Of a DNA stretch of 64,000 bases, positions 32,639 to 44,476 are shown piece after piece (the first letter of the stretch is position 1; every line of letters starts with the position of its first letter). This DNA comes from Astragalus membranaceus. Its lineage: Eukaryota > Streptophyta > Magnoliopsida > Fabales > Fabaceae. Position numbers and translations under genes: made by a program. The stretch is taken from NCBI GenBank assembly GCA_039519185.1, contig CM076847.1:23061251-23125250 (forward strand), in the 5' to 3' direction. Under the pieces are notes generated by a model. The model did not search any database. It saw only the letters and a list, made by a program, of their open reading frames with translations, and was not told the DNA's origin.

Positions 32639-34689
32639 TTATCTTGCATCATTGACAATTAATTCTCTTGATTGTATTGGCATGCTTAATCTTAGTTGAT
32701 GATCAACATGTTCATGATTGCTTGATTAGTTGAATATGTTTGAACTTCATTCATTCATTTTACATTTGGTTATGGACTTGGAATTTGGTTGAAATTGTTC
32801 TACTTTGTTTTTCCAAAACTCATTTCCAAAACCCTTCTTCAAAACTCCAATAAGACCAAATTGTCATCAATGATCACTCGCGCCGTTGCCGTTTGGTTGT
32901 TGGTGACGATTTCATTTTCAAAAAAGAGTTAGTAGCGCGGCCACTCTAAACCGTTGTTTTTTGGTCATTGCGAACACTCGAATCAAAAACAAAACCGATT
33001 ATCATTAATGATCACTCGCGCCGTTGCCGTTTGGTTGTTAATGATGATTTCATTTCCAAAAGGGTTTTGGCAAGGGATGGACTAGCTCTAGTCTTGATGC
33101 ACCCGTGTTCTTATTCATTTGTGTTTGTTCTTGTACTTGTTATATGATTAAGTATTGAATTGGGGTTCACAATTTGCTTGCTTGTTTTGATGATCGCATT
33201 GACTTTGTAATCCGACTTCAAAGTTCAAAACCTTTGTTACTCGTTAGTAACACCTCAAAACCATGTCGCATTCAAATTATACAACAACTTGTTACTAGTG
33301 AGTGACATTTACAATTTCAAATCTTTTTCATAACCAAGAACGCTTTCAAACATCAAAAACATTTTCAAACATCAAAAAGCCATCTCACAAACCAAAAATC
33401 AATTCGATTGCGAAAACCCTTTTGATTACTTAAAGCAAAACCGATTATCATTAATGATCACTCGCGTCGTTGTCGTTTGATTGTTAATGATGATTTTTCC
33501 CGAGAGTTAGTAGTGTGGCCACTCTAAACCGTTGTTGTTTGGTCATCACGAACGCTCGACCTCTTTGCGAAAACATTTTCTTCGTTAAACAAAAACCAAT
33601 CGTCATTGATAATCACTCGCACCGTTGCCGTTTGATCGTTAATGACGATTTCATTTTCCAAAGAGTTAGTAGTACGACCACTCTAAACCGTTGTTGTTTG
33701 GTCGTCACAAACGCTCGTCCAATTGCGAAAAACTCTCAAACCATTTTCAAAACCAAAAACTAGAACTACGTAGCCTTTGATTCTCTACCAGGAGATACGT
33801 AGGAGCAGGGCCACGCCCCTGTCAAGCGCAAAAATAAACAATTTCCATTACCTTCCTTTCTTAATTCATTTTTTTTTTACAAAAAACTACAAAATATAAA
33901 TAGGGGACTAAGTCGACTGTACAGTCGGGTCAGTCTGCTTTTTAGGTCACTAATGAACCGTTACGGATCATGTCCTAAAATCCCTATTTAAAATAAATAC
34001 TTTCTAAATTAAAAAATGCAAACACATCTCTTTCATTTCAGAAATCAAAAAATCTTATTTTGAAAGTAGGGGATTAAGTCGGTCGTGCGGCCTGGTTAAT
34101 CATCGTTTTAGGATAAGTGAACTGTGGTCCTTCAGAGCCCCAGCGCTCCTTCAGCCCCCAGCGGCCCTTCAGAGCCCCAGCGCTCCTTTGGACCCCCAGG
34201 GGTCCTTCAACACAGATCACACAGTCCTAAAACCCCTATATTAAAAAAAACACCAACCAACAAATATTTTCTACAAGAACTACGTAGCTTTAAATTCTCC
34301 ATCGCACCGAGAGATACGTAGGAGCGAGCGGCTAACTCTCGTCAAGCGCCAAAAATAAAAATTTTCATTAAGTCTTCACATTCCCTTTGAGGCAAATTTA
34401 AGTATTTTCCAAATCAACACTTAAAACCACACGTTTAATTAAAGGTTCCCTTTCGGTAGAAAGGAGGTGTGGGGTGCTAATACCTTCCCCATATCTAACC
34501 GACCCCCGAACCCAAATCCTCCGGTTTTCCAAAAGGCCATCCGCTTTCCAAGAAGGTTTTTCTTCAATATTTTCCTTATAAAAAATATTGGTGGCGACTT
34601 CATTGTTAAAGTTGTAAACGAAGAAAAATCCCCTCAAGGACCTTTTCGGGTGCAACAAACGTCTGTCGGGGGCGTTGTGGACATCACTT
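32639..34689 (+). repeat. Ogre-like (Tat lineage) LTR remnant, right piece
   Basis: No coding sequence. Features typical of Ogre-type LTRs include two copies of an AGATACGTAGGAGC motif (near 33792 and 34312), each followed by GTCAAGCGC. Near the end comes GTGGGGTGCTAATACCTTCC, then ACCGACCCCCGAACCC, then TGGCGACTT at 34592-34600, which resembles the tRNA-Arg-type primer-binding site of that lineage. The LTR end is therefore probably near 34590. It is interrupted by C on the left and by a LINE on the right. Family assignment is from recalled motifs, not a search. Confidence 0.6.
32871..33725 (+). repeat. Minisatellite in Ogre-like LTR
   Basis: Four diverged units starting near 32871, 33007, 33451 and 33610. 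Each opens with a variant of GATCACTCGCGCCGTTGCCG; three continue with GTTAGTAGYRYGRCCACTCTAAACC. Spacer lengths vary. Confidence 0.8.
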
Positions 34690-35202
34690 GTTCCTTTGAA
34701 GGTTGCGGTCTTTGGATGGCGTCTTTTGCTTGATTCTCTTCCTGTCTGTGACCAATTATCTCACAGAAATGTCCTCCATTCTGAACAGGAGGCTAGCTGC
34801 TCGCTGTGCAGTAACTTTCGCGAGACCGCCAGCCACTTGTTCCTCAGCTGCAGCTTTGCTCGTTCCGTATGGCATCTTGTTGGCAATTGGCTCGGAGTTG
34901 ATTTCGACATGTCCCTAGATATTGTTGGCTTCTTCCTTAGTTGTGGTCGCTTATGCAAAGGGAAGAAGGCGAAGCGTACGAAACACATGTTCTGGTTAAC
35001 AACATGTTGGAGTGTGTGGCTTGCTAGGAATGGTGCTATTTTCATCAACGTGGAACCAAATGCCGAATCCGTGGTGAATCGCATCAAATGCTTAACTTGG
35101 AGTTGGTGTGTTTATAGATTGAAGTTATGCTCCTCTATTTCAATTTCAATGGGGTGGTCTAATCCACTTCAATGCTTAGAAGGTGGAGAAACGGTGGGTT
35201 GA
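34690..35202 (+). pseudogene. LINE ORF2 C-terminal fragment (zf-RVT domain)
   Basis: About 170 codons open from the truncation point to a stop. VPLKVAVFGWRLLLDSLPV followed by a CSLC pair and HLFLSC forms the zinc-binding domain found after reverse transcriptase in plant LINEs. RT and endonuclease are missing, so the fragment is inactive. An ATG at 34675 lies in flanking sequence upstream of the insert and is not a real start. Confidence 0.85.
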
Positions 35203-35378
35203 CATTCACACTGTTAGCAACCTTATTCTGTTTTGAGGTACTCTTTTTCCCTGCCTGAGTCTTTTTCCCACTGAGTTTTGGCTCAGGGAGGTTTTGAGGA
35301 GGCCCTCCCCCTTTCATTAATGTATATGGGATTGGGGGCACTATCCCCATCAATACAATTCTTGCTTATCTAAAAAAA
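34690..35378 (+). mobile_element. 5'-truncated LINE (plant L1 type)
   Basis: Ends in TTGCTTATCT plus eight A residues, the usual tail of plant L1 LINEs, and is flanked by a 7-bp target duplication ATCACTT (34683-34689 and 35379-35385). The insert begins with a codon of the open zf-RVT frame, consistent with simple 5' truncation during target-primed reverse transcription. It interrupts the Ogre-like remnant. Confidence 0.85.
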
Positions 35379-35538
35379 ATCACTTAAGGTTAAAAACATC
35401 AACACCATCGTTTTTTCTTAAATTTCTTAAAAATCTTTGTTGAGAAAGTCTAAATTATTTATATTGTTTTGGCAGAAAAATCTAAGTTTTAGTTATTATA
35501 CTTTTCTGTATTTATATTCACACATTAATTATTATTGT
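35379..35538. other. Short AT-rich spacer, nothing recognised
   Basis: Continuation of the sequence the LINE entered, up to the TGTAACATCCC that opens candidate LTR F. No gene or repeat recognised. Confidence 0.5.
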
Positions 35539-36698
35539 TGTAACATCCCAAAATTTTAAACTAGGAATAATTAGACATTGATGCAATAAGATATAGTAAC
35601 TTAGTAGCTTAGAGTTGATTAGATCATTATACTTGTAAAAGCCTAAGATGATTTAGATAATAAACAATTAATTTTGTTTGCCTTAGATTTATTATATATG
35701 TTTTTCGTTTATTCACTATAGATAAATGACACTATGTTTACCTAAAGTACTAGCTAAAATCAGAGTACATAAAGAATATAGATATTATTTATAAATTGTT
35801 ATACCTTATTTCTCATTAAAAATAATCAAGATAAAATAAATCTTTATTTGTGTGTTAAAAAGAAAGATTATCTAAATAAAAGGGAAAAAATGATGAAATG
35901 GGTTACAATAATCTAACGGAGGGATATGTAAATAGATGACTTGAGGTTTATGATAGACATATAGAATACCTTACTCAAGCGCTATTAGGGTAATGGGAAT
36001 AGAAAACCCTACTACACACACAAACCTACTTTTGATGATAGCGCTGAATTACATGGAAAGAAAGGAAGCAAGAAAAAAATTGACGGCTGGGATGACAATA
36101 GTGCACAAATAGTGAATGTTAAGTAGAAATCTTGGTCTAAAAGGTGAGTAATCACACTCCCTTAACTCTTCCATGGTACATTAATTTGGAGAATTTTGAT
36201 GGAAAAAGAATTTCAGATTTCGAAGAATAATTTGTGTGCAAGAAATTATTTTGATAATAGTCTAATTCTATTATCTTGCTACCCAATAGCTTTTTCACTA
36301 AATATCAATAAAACGGAAGGCATGATTGGCTACCCGAACAACAACATTGTAACACCCCGGTATTTCTTTAACAAAGAAATACCTAAATATACAATTTGGT
36401 ATAAATCAGAGTATAAAAATTCCTGTTCAGATATACATCTTTACAAGAAACAGCGAAAACTAAAAAATATAACATGATACAAGTTCGAGCCTGACGACTA
36501 ACTGTGCCGCCTGCTGTCCTTATAACCTGTTCTCTGTAAAAACAACAAATATGGATTGGGTGAGACAACTTGTCTCAGTGAGTCCTACCGTGCCCCCTCA
36601 CTAACACTCGGTTCAATTTATTAAACCGTTATCAAATATAGATGATTAGCTATCATAAGCTATAATCGAAATGCCAAGCAAATCATGAATTTATTTAA

Positions 36699-36787
36699 CA
36701 CGAACCGACTGCAATCTAGTGCTAATCCCGGTAATCGTGTGTTCAACTTAGCATAAACCCGACTGCAATCCAGTGCTAATCCCGGTA
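36699..36787 (-). repeat. Hairpin array, LTR E left (2 units)
   Basis: Plus-strand unit 1 (36699-36739) has arms CACGA then ACCG pairing CGGT then TCGTG. Unit 2 (about 36756-36787) has weaker arms. The core on the minus strand, CGGGATTAGCACTGGATTGC (unit 2), ends AGTCGG as in A and C. Confidence 0.7.
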
Positions 36788-37052
36788 ACCCGTGAGTTGA
36801 CCACGCCAAAACACATTCAGGGCCTAGGTAAGGGGTCATCACTACCCTCCCTAGTATGCTACTTGTCGGATCGTCACCCAACGCGATACATATGACAATA
36901 CGTATCAATTCTCGAGAGTTAGATAATTTATATCTTTTCGATCACCAAAGGATCAATCACATAATGATTGGATAAACAATATCCATATCGATCTATAATC
37001 CGTTTAGAGGAATTCATAAATTAGACCTCCGACATTATAATCATATTCAATT

Positions 37053-37055
<3 letters not shown>

Positions 37056-37113
<58 letters not shown>
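37056..37113. repeat. TA microsatellite, LTR E left
   Basis: TA dinucleotide run; the right LTR has a shorter run at about 43793-43832. Confidence 0.95.
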
Positions 37114-37116
<3 letters not shown>

Positions 37117-37743
37117 GTCAGTCCATCAGTCGGTGTACCCACACGCGTACTAGGGTTTCGGTTTTTCGATCAAATAGGCTTTTAAAGCTCTTTTCTAAAA
37201 TCATGAGTTGAACAAGTTCAAAATAAGGTTTTCAGTAAGGCAATATCCTTAAAATTGGTTGGGAGGAAGATTAGAAGTGATTTGGGATCGAAAGGAGCGT
37301 CGAAATGAGAAATCGGGGATCGGTAACAGAAGCTCACGCACGGTCCGTGCCCAGGGGCGCACGACCCGTGCGTGATTTACCAAAATCACACAACCAACCC
37401 GAAGAGGGCGCACGGTCCGTGCCCAGGGGCGCCCGATCCGTGCGTCTGGTTCTGTTTAACTATTTCCAATCCGATTCTCATTCCGCTTTTCCGTTTCTCG
37501 CCCAAATCGAATTCCGATCGTAATCCAACCTAAAAACAAATTTAACAAGCCACATTCCAAACTATATTCCAGCGAAAGCGTTTAAATCACAATTTCATAA
37601 AATGCTCAACATTTCGATAAAAACCGTAAAAACGCGATATTGCTCAAAAACGGTTTTCGATTCCAAAATCTTTCGAAAACAAGATAACTGCCTTACGACT
37701 CAAAACAGACACATTTTCAGGACACACAAAAACATCCCTATCC

Positions 37744-37758
37744 GTGAGTAGAACTCAC
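37744..37758 (-). other. Donor-like GTGAGT in hairpin, LTR E left
   Basis: Minus strand GTGAGT pairs perfectly with ACTCAC over a 3-base loop. The acceptor-like TTTTTACAG ends at 36534, giving a candidate 1,225-bp intron. Confidence 0.4.
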
Positions 37759-39358
37759 CCGGTTGACGATCTCGCGAGAATTGACGTTGGAGCACGAACG
37801 ATGGGACCGTATCCACTCGAACAATCCCCGTAGTCACGAGCACGCTCCGAATGCCTCCGTATCTGAATTCGGAAACCAATACCCCTCTCGCTACTGACTT
37901 GATTACCGGTACATAGAAATGACGTCTCGCGCGACTTGACAACTCGAATCCCAAATCCAACGAATCAACATTTCCAGCTTCGCTTCCATTTCCCAGCATC
38001 AGGATTCAGTTTTGCAACAGGCATAACTTGGTCAATCCGTGACCAAAACTATCCAAACCGGTGCTCATTGTGAAGGTAATTTCATCTACTTTCAGATGGT
38101 CAAGGATTCACACGCATGCATCCAGTGGTTTGGGAGATATCACCAAGACAAGGTGGCTGGTTCAGCACAGTGCCTGATTCTAAATCCGAAACTTGTGAAC
38201 ATGATATATCTCTCATTTCTCCATGAAAACATACGGTTCTTGTGCCCAAAATGAATATCTTCGTGTGTAGTTTCCAGAGGGAAAAGAATCACGATCATCG
38301 GAGTAGTGTACGGTGAGATACGATGAAAACAATGAAGGTAAGTAAAACGGTTTCCCAACTGAATTCTTGATGAATCTTGAATCATCAACCTCAACTACTT
38401 GCAACCACGAATTTGAGCTCAAGAGTTCCAAAAATGGTGAGTTGCAAATGGAGAGAATGAGGTGATGAAAATTAGTTGGTTAGAAAGACAATGAACAGCT
38501 GAATTGAAGTGTCAAGAAATTGCTTACATGCAATGAGGTTTGAGTGGAGTTCCAACTCCTTCTTCCTTCTTCCTTCTATCCCACACTCGAGTCCCTCTCT
38601 CCCTTTCTATATTCTGAACTCTACTTTGCTGAGTGTCGTGGCAAGTGAGGGGGAATCATAATTCTTAATGGTTGAGGTGTTGTAAAACAATAGGAAATCA
38701 CCATATTGCCCTTAGACCAATTCTTCACTTAACTTCTCATTAACTCTCCTTTCTTTCACTTTCTAATTCTGAATCTTGATAAATGAGATGATATGGAAGG
38801 GGGAAATTGTTTTGACCAGCTGAGGGTTTAATGAGGCCAAATTACCAAAATGCCCTTAATTCGAATTTTACATAAACTTTTAATTCCAAATCAAACAACT
38901 AATCTCCAATGCCCATCCACCTATCATTAGACGTTTAGATTAGCTAAATTACTCGGTCTGAATAACCATTTTTGTTATAGCCTTTTACTAACTTTGACAA
39001 ATCGAAATCTAGGGAAATGACCAAAATGCCCTTGGCCCATTAAGTCTTGGTTTTGAGGCTAAAACCCCAATAATCTTATGGCTTTCCGCTCGGCATAGGT
39101 TTCTAGACTAATCCTCATTCGAGTCGAGACTAACTGCTCACTCAATTGATACGTCTTCAATGTGAGGCGAAATGACGATTTTACCCTTCAGCTGAATTGT
39201 TCATTTAAATCATGACTAAGCCACAATTAAATGTAGAGTAGGATTTCTTTGGACTTTTCCTCGACTATTAATCCCCGAGACACGACCATTTATTCCAACC
39301 AATAATTACTCGGTCTTAGGCATCATAGTACGAGTCTTTAAAAATCAGGGATGTTACA

Positions 39359-39373
39359 ATCACCCCAACTTTT
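39359..39373 (-). other. Polypurine tract of element E
   Basis: Minus strand AAAAGTTGGGGTGAT directly before the 3' LTR, preceded by the family signature TTTTGAGGACAAAATT. Confidence 0.8.
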
Positions 39374-39407
39374 AAAAATTTTGTCCTCAAAATTGACAAG
39401 ACGAACC

Positions 39408-39650
39408 TTAAGCAAAAAGATATTGATATCGGGTCATCATGTCCTCTTCCAATTCTCGAGTAGCCTCTTCGGCTGAGAAGCCTTCCCAGACTACCTTGAC
39501 AATCAGAATAGTCCTTGACCTCAATGTCTTCACGCCACGCCCTAGGATATGACTCGGATAAGGTTGGAATGATAAATCCGGTCGAAGATCGATCGTTTCA
39601 ACGCTCAACGGCTGAAGTGGATCAGGAATACATTTTCTCAACTGAGACAC
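39408..39650 (-). pseudogene. C-terminal pol fragment of element E (chromodomain-like tail)
   Basis: Eighty open codons, starting MSQLRKCIPDPLQPL and ending RYQYLFA. They align without gaps to the last 80 residues of element C's polyprotein. Upstream of it (higher coordinates) the homology stops abruptly. It is probably kept because it overlaps or adjoins signals near the polypurine tract rather than as a protein, though the frame is fully open. Confidence 0.8.
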
Positions 39651-42600
39651 GTGAAAGACATCATGAAGATACAGACTTTCTTCAAAAATTTACTATTCCG
39701 ACCTCTTGAGAGCTGACACCAATTGTTATGGACAATGGAATGCCTACAATCTGTTGAGGACACGAACTCATAGTTATGGTATCTACACATCCTGCACTAT
39801 CGAAGTCAGGAACTCGGAAAGTTTCGGCCTAGCCGTATCTTGAATTGGAACGAAACGATGACTTTAAGATAATTTCTTTGGAATCAAACCATACGGTATC
39901 CAGAAGAAAAGTTTTCTTCTCTTCCCGAGTTACGCTCACATAAGCGCTTGACTCATTTTACTAAAAATTTCGACTGAAGCAAACAGAGTTATTTTATAAA
40001 ACAGGTTGACTTTCAGTCCAAGGAATCTAGAAACGATTTTCCTTTCAACATAACCCAAGACAACTCTATAATAATAGTAAAATATTCTTTCATTAAATCA
40101 GTTCCAAAACTTGAAAGTACAATTGTTCCATTTGAATGAAAATTCTTTTCAATGGGGTTTCTAATGACGATAGTTTGAAAATACGACTATCCCAAAAGTT
40201 AATTCACCCCAACTTATAGATGACCTTACTCAATGCACGGTGCTTCAACAAAGCGGAATCTCATTCTCCGATATTTAAAATTTACGAGTTTGAAAGTGAG
40301 AGTAGAAGTGTTACTTTGTTGGAACCACCCATTTGTGCGATCAAGATCTCACAAACTTCTATTATCGTGCTTGAGTTCGGCTCCGTTAAGACAAAACAAT
40401 TGGGTTCTTTCGAGGAAGGGATCGGGAAGGACATTGAGCCGAAAGGGAAAGCGGGTATTTGTTTTAAAATTTTCCCAAGCCGCTATTCTATTCGATTCAA
40501 TTCATTTCCCTTCGATTCCTTTCTCGAATCAGTCCAAGATAAAACTTCGAGGTTAGAACAAAGGCTTGTATTTCGTGACAAAAATAGACACGGCTCAATT
40601 GTCTCAAGAGACTACACAATGGTAATAGGATGCACTATCAAGGACTCATGTGTCATACATTCACTGTCCAATCATTTAGTCTCAGACCGACATACGGTTC
40701 ATCCTCCGACCTTCTCCCATCATACGGGTATAGTGGGTGAAAGGGAAAAACACTATACGTGCTCAACTGTCGGATTGTCGTAGAAAGGCATCGTGTACTG
40801 GACCACGATCGGACAATTCTGAATTCAGCACATACTTGATTTATCGATATCTAACCATAGGTTAATAGAATGGAGAACTAGCCTTGACCCATCCGACGGA
40901 TTCAAGCCACAACAACTTTACTGTTGATTTTAACGAATTCAAGATTGACGATTGGAGTTCCATTTCAGTAGCGGAAGCTTGAGCACTAGAACTGCCGAAA
41001 GATGATTGCCCTAACATGGCTTGACGCCTCTCCAACTAGCAATTATATCCACGTGTTACCTAGCCTTCCATTACTTCCGAGCAAACGTTTGACTAACACA
41101 CATCTTCGGTTATCTTAGAAACATTTCTAGCATCTCAGGTAGTCACCGGTATAACCGATGTTTTAACTAACCCAAAATAATGATAAGGGTGCGTCTTTCG
41201 ACCGTTATGACTCTGTCCTCAGAACTCAAACCTACAGTTCGGTGCCCTTATACAGGTTATGTGTCTTTCAGGATTGTCTAAGTCAACGACTTATCCATTC
41301 TCAGTTGTCTTTCTAGATCAACTAGGCTTTGAATTTTGATACCTATCTATCATAGATATTGTTTACTCGGATATTAAGGAGATGCGAATTTCGATATTAG
41401 AAATCTTACTAGAATGACATAAGGTTTTCTTTCGAAGATGAGATTTAGAGTCATCCTAGGAAATCCTTGGTTTCTCGATTAACTTCAGCGTAGCAATTAT
41501 TCTCGGATTAGTCACGAAATTGAAATTGTGGTGGCACCAGGGAATTTTTGAAAACAAAAGTTATTTCGGGAATCACACGAGCACACCATAAGTGTCTTCG
41601 TATTGATTCGTTGAATTTATCATTTAGAATTTTCCTTGGCCCAGCTTCTTTCCGAACTTCCGTGACTATCCTGACATAATTATTACATTACATTAATCAA
41701 TATAGCTTCAGGACGGGTTCTACTCCCATGACAACATCATGTTCGCCACGTAGGTGACTTTAAGCTCCTCGTTTTTCCAACCAGTTAGTTGGGGTCTTAG
41801 AGATTTAGATTTCGGAATCACTTCTAATGGTTGAATGGCCATCACTACTAATGGCAATTATTGGAAGTAGGTTTCTTGGAAAAACTTAGAGTAAACACCA
41901 TTCTGAACTGGTGTCTAAGAGTCTAAACTAACTGATTAGAATTCCTTTTTCCAATTTCCCGTACAACAGGGAGGTTCACATTCCACGGATGCTCAGAGTT
42001 TACGGTTCAGGTTTAAAACAAAAATATACTTCACAATACAATTGTAGATACGGTTCACAACCCATTCATCAGTGCAGATATTTTCGTTAGCTTTCCGACG
42101 CCTCTCGGAACATAAAAATTGGAGTCCCGGAGCAGAAGTTACGAACAAAATGATTCGGAAGACTAACGAGAATTCCTCACAGACCGTGATCGGAATGCTT
42201 CCAGCAGCGGATTGAAATAAGGTCACTTCTACCGATTCCACATACTGATCCGCTTTGAAGGATTTGATTCATAATTCCTGATCGGGACTTAACCTGATCG
42301 GCACATATGATTCCACTAGTCAATACTGACGACGGAGTATCTTTACTCAATTGGCTTTGTCATGTGTCACATTGTGACTCGGAAGAAGAAGAATTGGAAT
42401 CTATGCTTAAAATTAATCGAGAAGGATTTCCTTGACTGCTGCCCTAACTAGGATTGACTTACACCAGAAGGTAAGATTTATGATGAAAAAGATATCTCGA
42501 AAACTGATACGCTGACTAAATAAAGGTCAGGGTTTTGGGTGTTTACTAATCTGATAGCTTTCAGTACACTGACATTTCTATTGCCCAATGGCTTCGCTTG

Positions 42601-42992
42601 ATTTGTACTTCTCAATAAGATCTACTATGTTTCATGCCGCGACTCACTAGCCGCATCTGATTCATTTACTGAATAGCCGCCCATAGTTTCCTCGAACCAT
42701 CGCGGATGCCCGTCATTGTTTCCAATTGTCATATGTAGCCCTCTGCTCCTGCCGCGCGCTCTGAAGAAACGAGAAGGTTGAGAATCCTATGGTGTAGGGT
42801 CTTGGACATTTTCGGGGCTGAGGCATCTATCTGTCATAGTTTTCAGTAACTTACATGAAACATTGAGTGGATCCTGACTCAATACGTCACATAATATACT
42901 AAAAAGATCTGACACATAATTGTCTAAGTCCCTAGCTGACTCGACCTAATACTCGGCCCGAAGGTCATCACTACGTCCGATAAGGCCGAACC
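39651..42992 (-). other. Non-coding internal region of element E
   Basis: About 3.3 kb with no retrotransposon domain that I recognise on either strand. The longest frame, 187 codons on the plus strand (40220-40783), runs opposite to the element and shows no known motif, so it is not called. Confidence 0.65.
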
Positions 42993-43004
42993 GCTCTGAT
43001 ACCA
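42993..43004 (-). other. Primer-binding site of element E
   Basis: Minus strand TGGTATCAGAGC, two bases from the 5' LTR. Confidence 0.9.
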
Positions 43005-43436
43005 AATGTAACACCCCGGTATTTCTTTAACAAAGAAATACCTAAATATACAATTTGGTATAAATGAGAGTATAAAAATTCCTGTTCAGATATACATCTT
43101 TACAAGAAACAGCAGAAACTACAAAATATAACATGATACAAGTTCGAGTCAAAAGACCGAATACCGAGACTACATCAAAAGAATCCAAAACATAGATGGA
43201 AGATTACATCTCCAATTTCTCCTCGAGCCTGACGACTAACTATGCTGCCTGTTGTCCTTATAACCTGTTCTCTGTAAAAACAACAAATATGGAATGGGTG
43301 AGACAACTTGTCTCAGTGAGTCCTACCGTTCCCCCTCACTAACACTCGGTTCAATTTATTAAACCGTTATCAAATATAGATGATTAGCTATCATAAGCTA
43401 TAATCGAAATGCCAAGCAAATCGTGAATTTATTTAA

Positions 43437-43523
43437 CACGAACCGACTGCAATCCAGTGCTAATCCCGGTAATCGTGTGTTCAACTTAGCATAAACCGAC
43501 TGCAATCCAGTGCTAATCCCGAT
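43437..43523 (-). repeat. Hairpin array, LTR E right (2 units)
   Basis: Unit 1 pairs CACGA/TCGTG and ACCG/CGGT. Unit 2 has ACCG against CGAT, one pair lost. Confidence 0.68.
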
Positions 43524-43789
43524 AACCCGTGAGTTGACCACGCCAAAACACATTCAGGGCCTAGGTAAGGGGTCATGACTACCCTCCCTAGTATGCTACT
43601 TGTCGGATCGTCACCCAACGCGATACATATGACAATACGTATCAATTCTCGAGAGTTAGATAATTTATATCTTTTTGATCACCAAAGGATCAATCACATA
43701 ATGATTGGATAAACAATATCCATATCGATCTATAATCCGTTTAGAGGAATTCTTAAATTAGACCTCCGACCATATAATTATATTCAATT

Positions 43790-43837
<48 letters not shown>

Positions 43838-44461
43838 CAGTCCATCAGTCGGTGTACCCACACGCGTACTAGGGTTTCGGTTTTTCGATCAAATAGGCTT
43901 TTAAAGATCTTTTCTAAAATCATGAGCTGAACAAGTTCAAAACAAGGTTTTCAATAAGGCAATATCCTTAAAATTGGTTGGGAGGAAGATTAGAATTGAT
44001 TTGGGATCGAAAGGACCGTCGAAATGAGAAATCGGGGATCGGTAACAGAAGCTCACGCACGGTCCGTGCCCAGGGGCGCACGACCCGTGCGTGATTTACA
44101 AAATCACACAACCAACCCGAAGAGGGCGCACGGTCTGTGCCCAGGGGCGCCCGATCCGTGCGTCCGGTTCTGTTTCTCTATTTCCAATCCGATTCTCATT
44201 CCGCTTTTCCGTTTCTCGCCCAAATCGAATTCCGATCGTAATCCAACCTAAAAACAAATTTAACAAGCCACATTCCAGACTATATTCCAGCGAAAGCGTT
44301 TAAATCACAATTTCATAAAATGCTCAACATTTCGATAAAAACCGTAAAAACGCGATATTGCTCAAAAACGGTTTTCGATTCCAAAATCTTTCGAAAACAA
44401 GATAACTGCCTTACGACTCAAAACAGACACATTTTCAGGACACACAAAAACATTCCTATCC

Positions 44462-44476
44462 GTGAGTAGAACTCAC
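44462..44476 (-). other. Donor-like GTGAGT in hairpin, LTR E right
   Basis: GTGAGT/ACTCAC on the minus strand. The acceptor-like TTTTTACAG ends at 43272. Confidence 0.4.

Larger units (their letters stand above)
36348..39358 (-). repeat. LTR E, left (3' LTR of the minus-strand element)
   Basis: 3,011 bp, plus strand TGTAACACCCC to GGATGTTACA. It lacks about 78 bp present in the right LTR just after AAGTTCGAG (36482-36490). It has a TA run at 37056-37113 and GC-rich palindromes at 37330-37442. Confidence 0.94.

Noticed and set aside
40220..40783. 187-codon frame on the plus strand inside element E
   Set aside because: Runs opposite to the element, has no recognisable motif, and lies in otherwise non-coding sequence.
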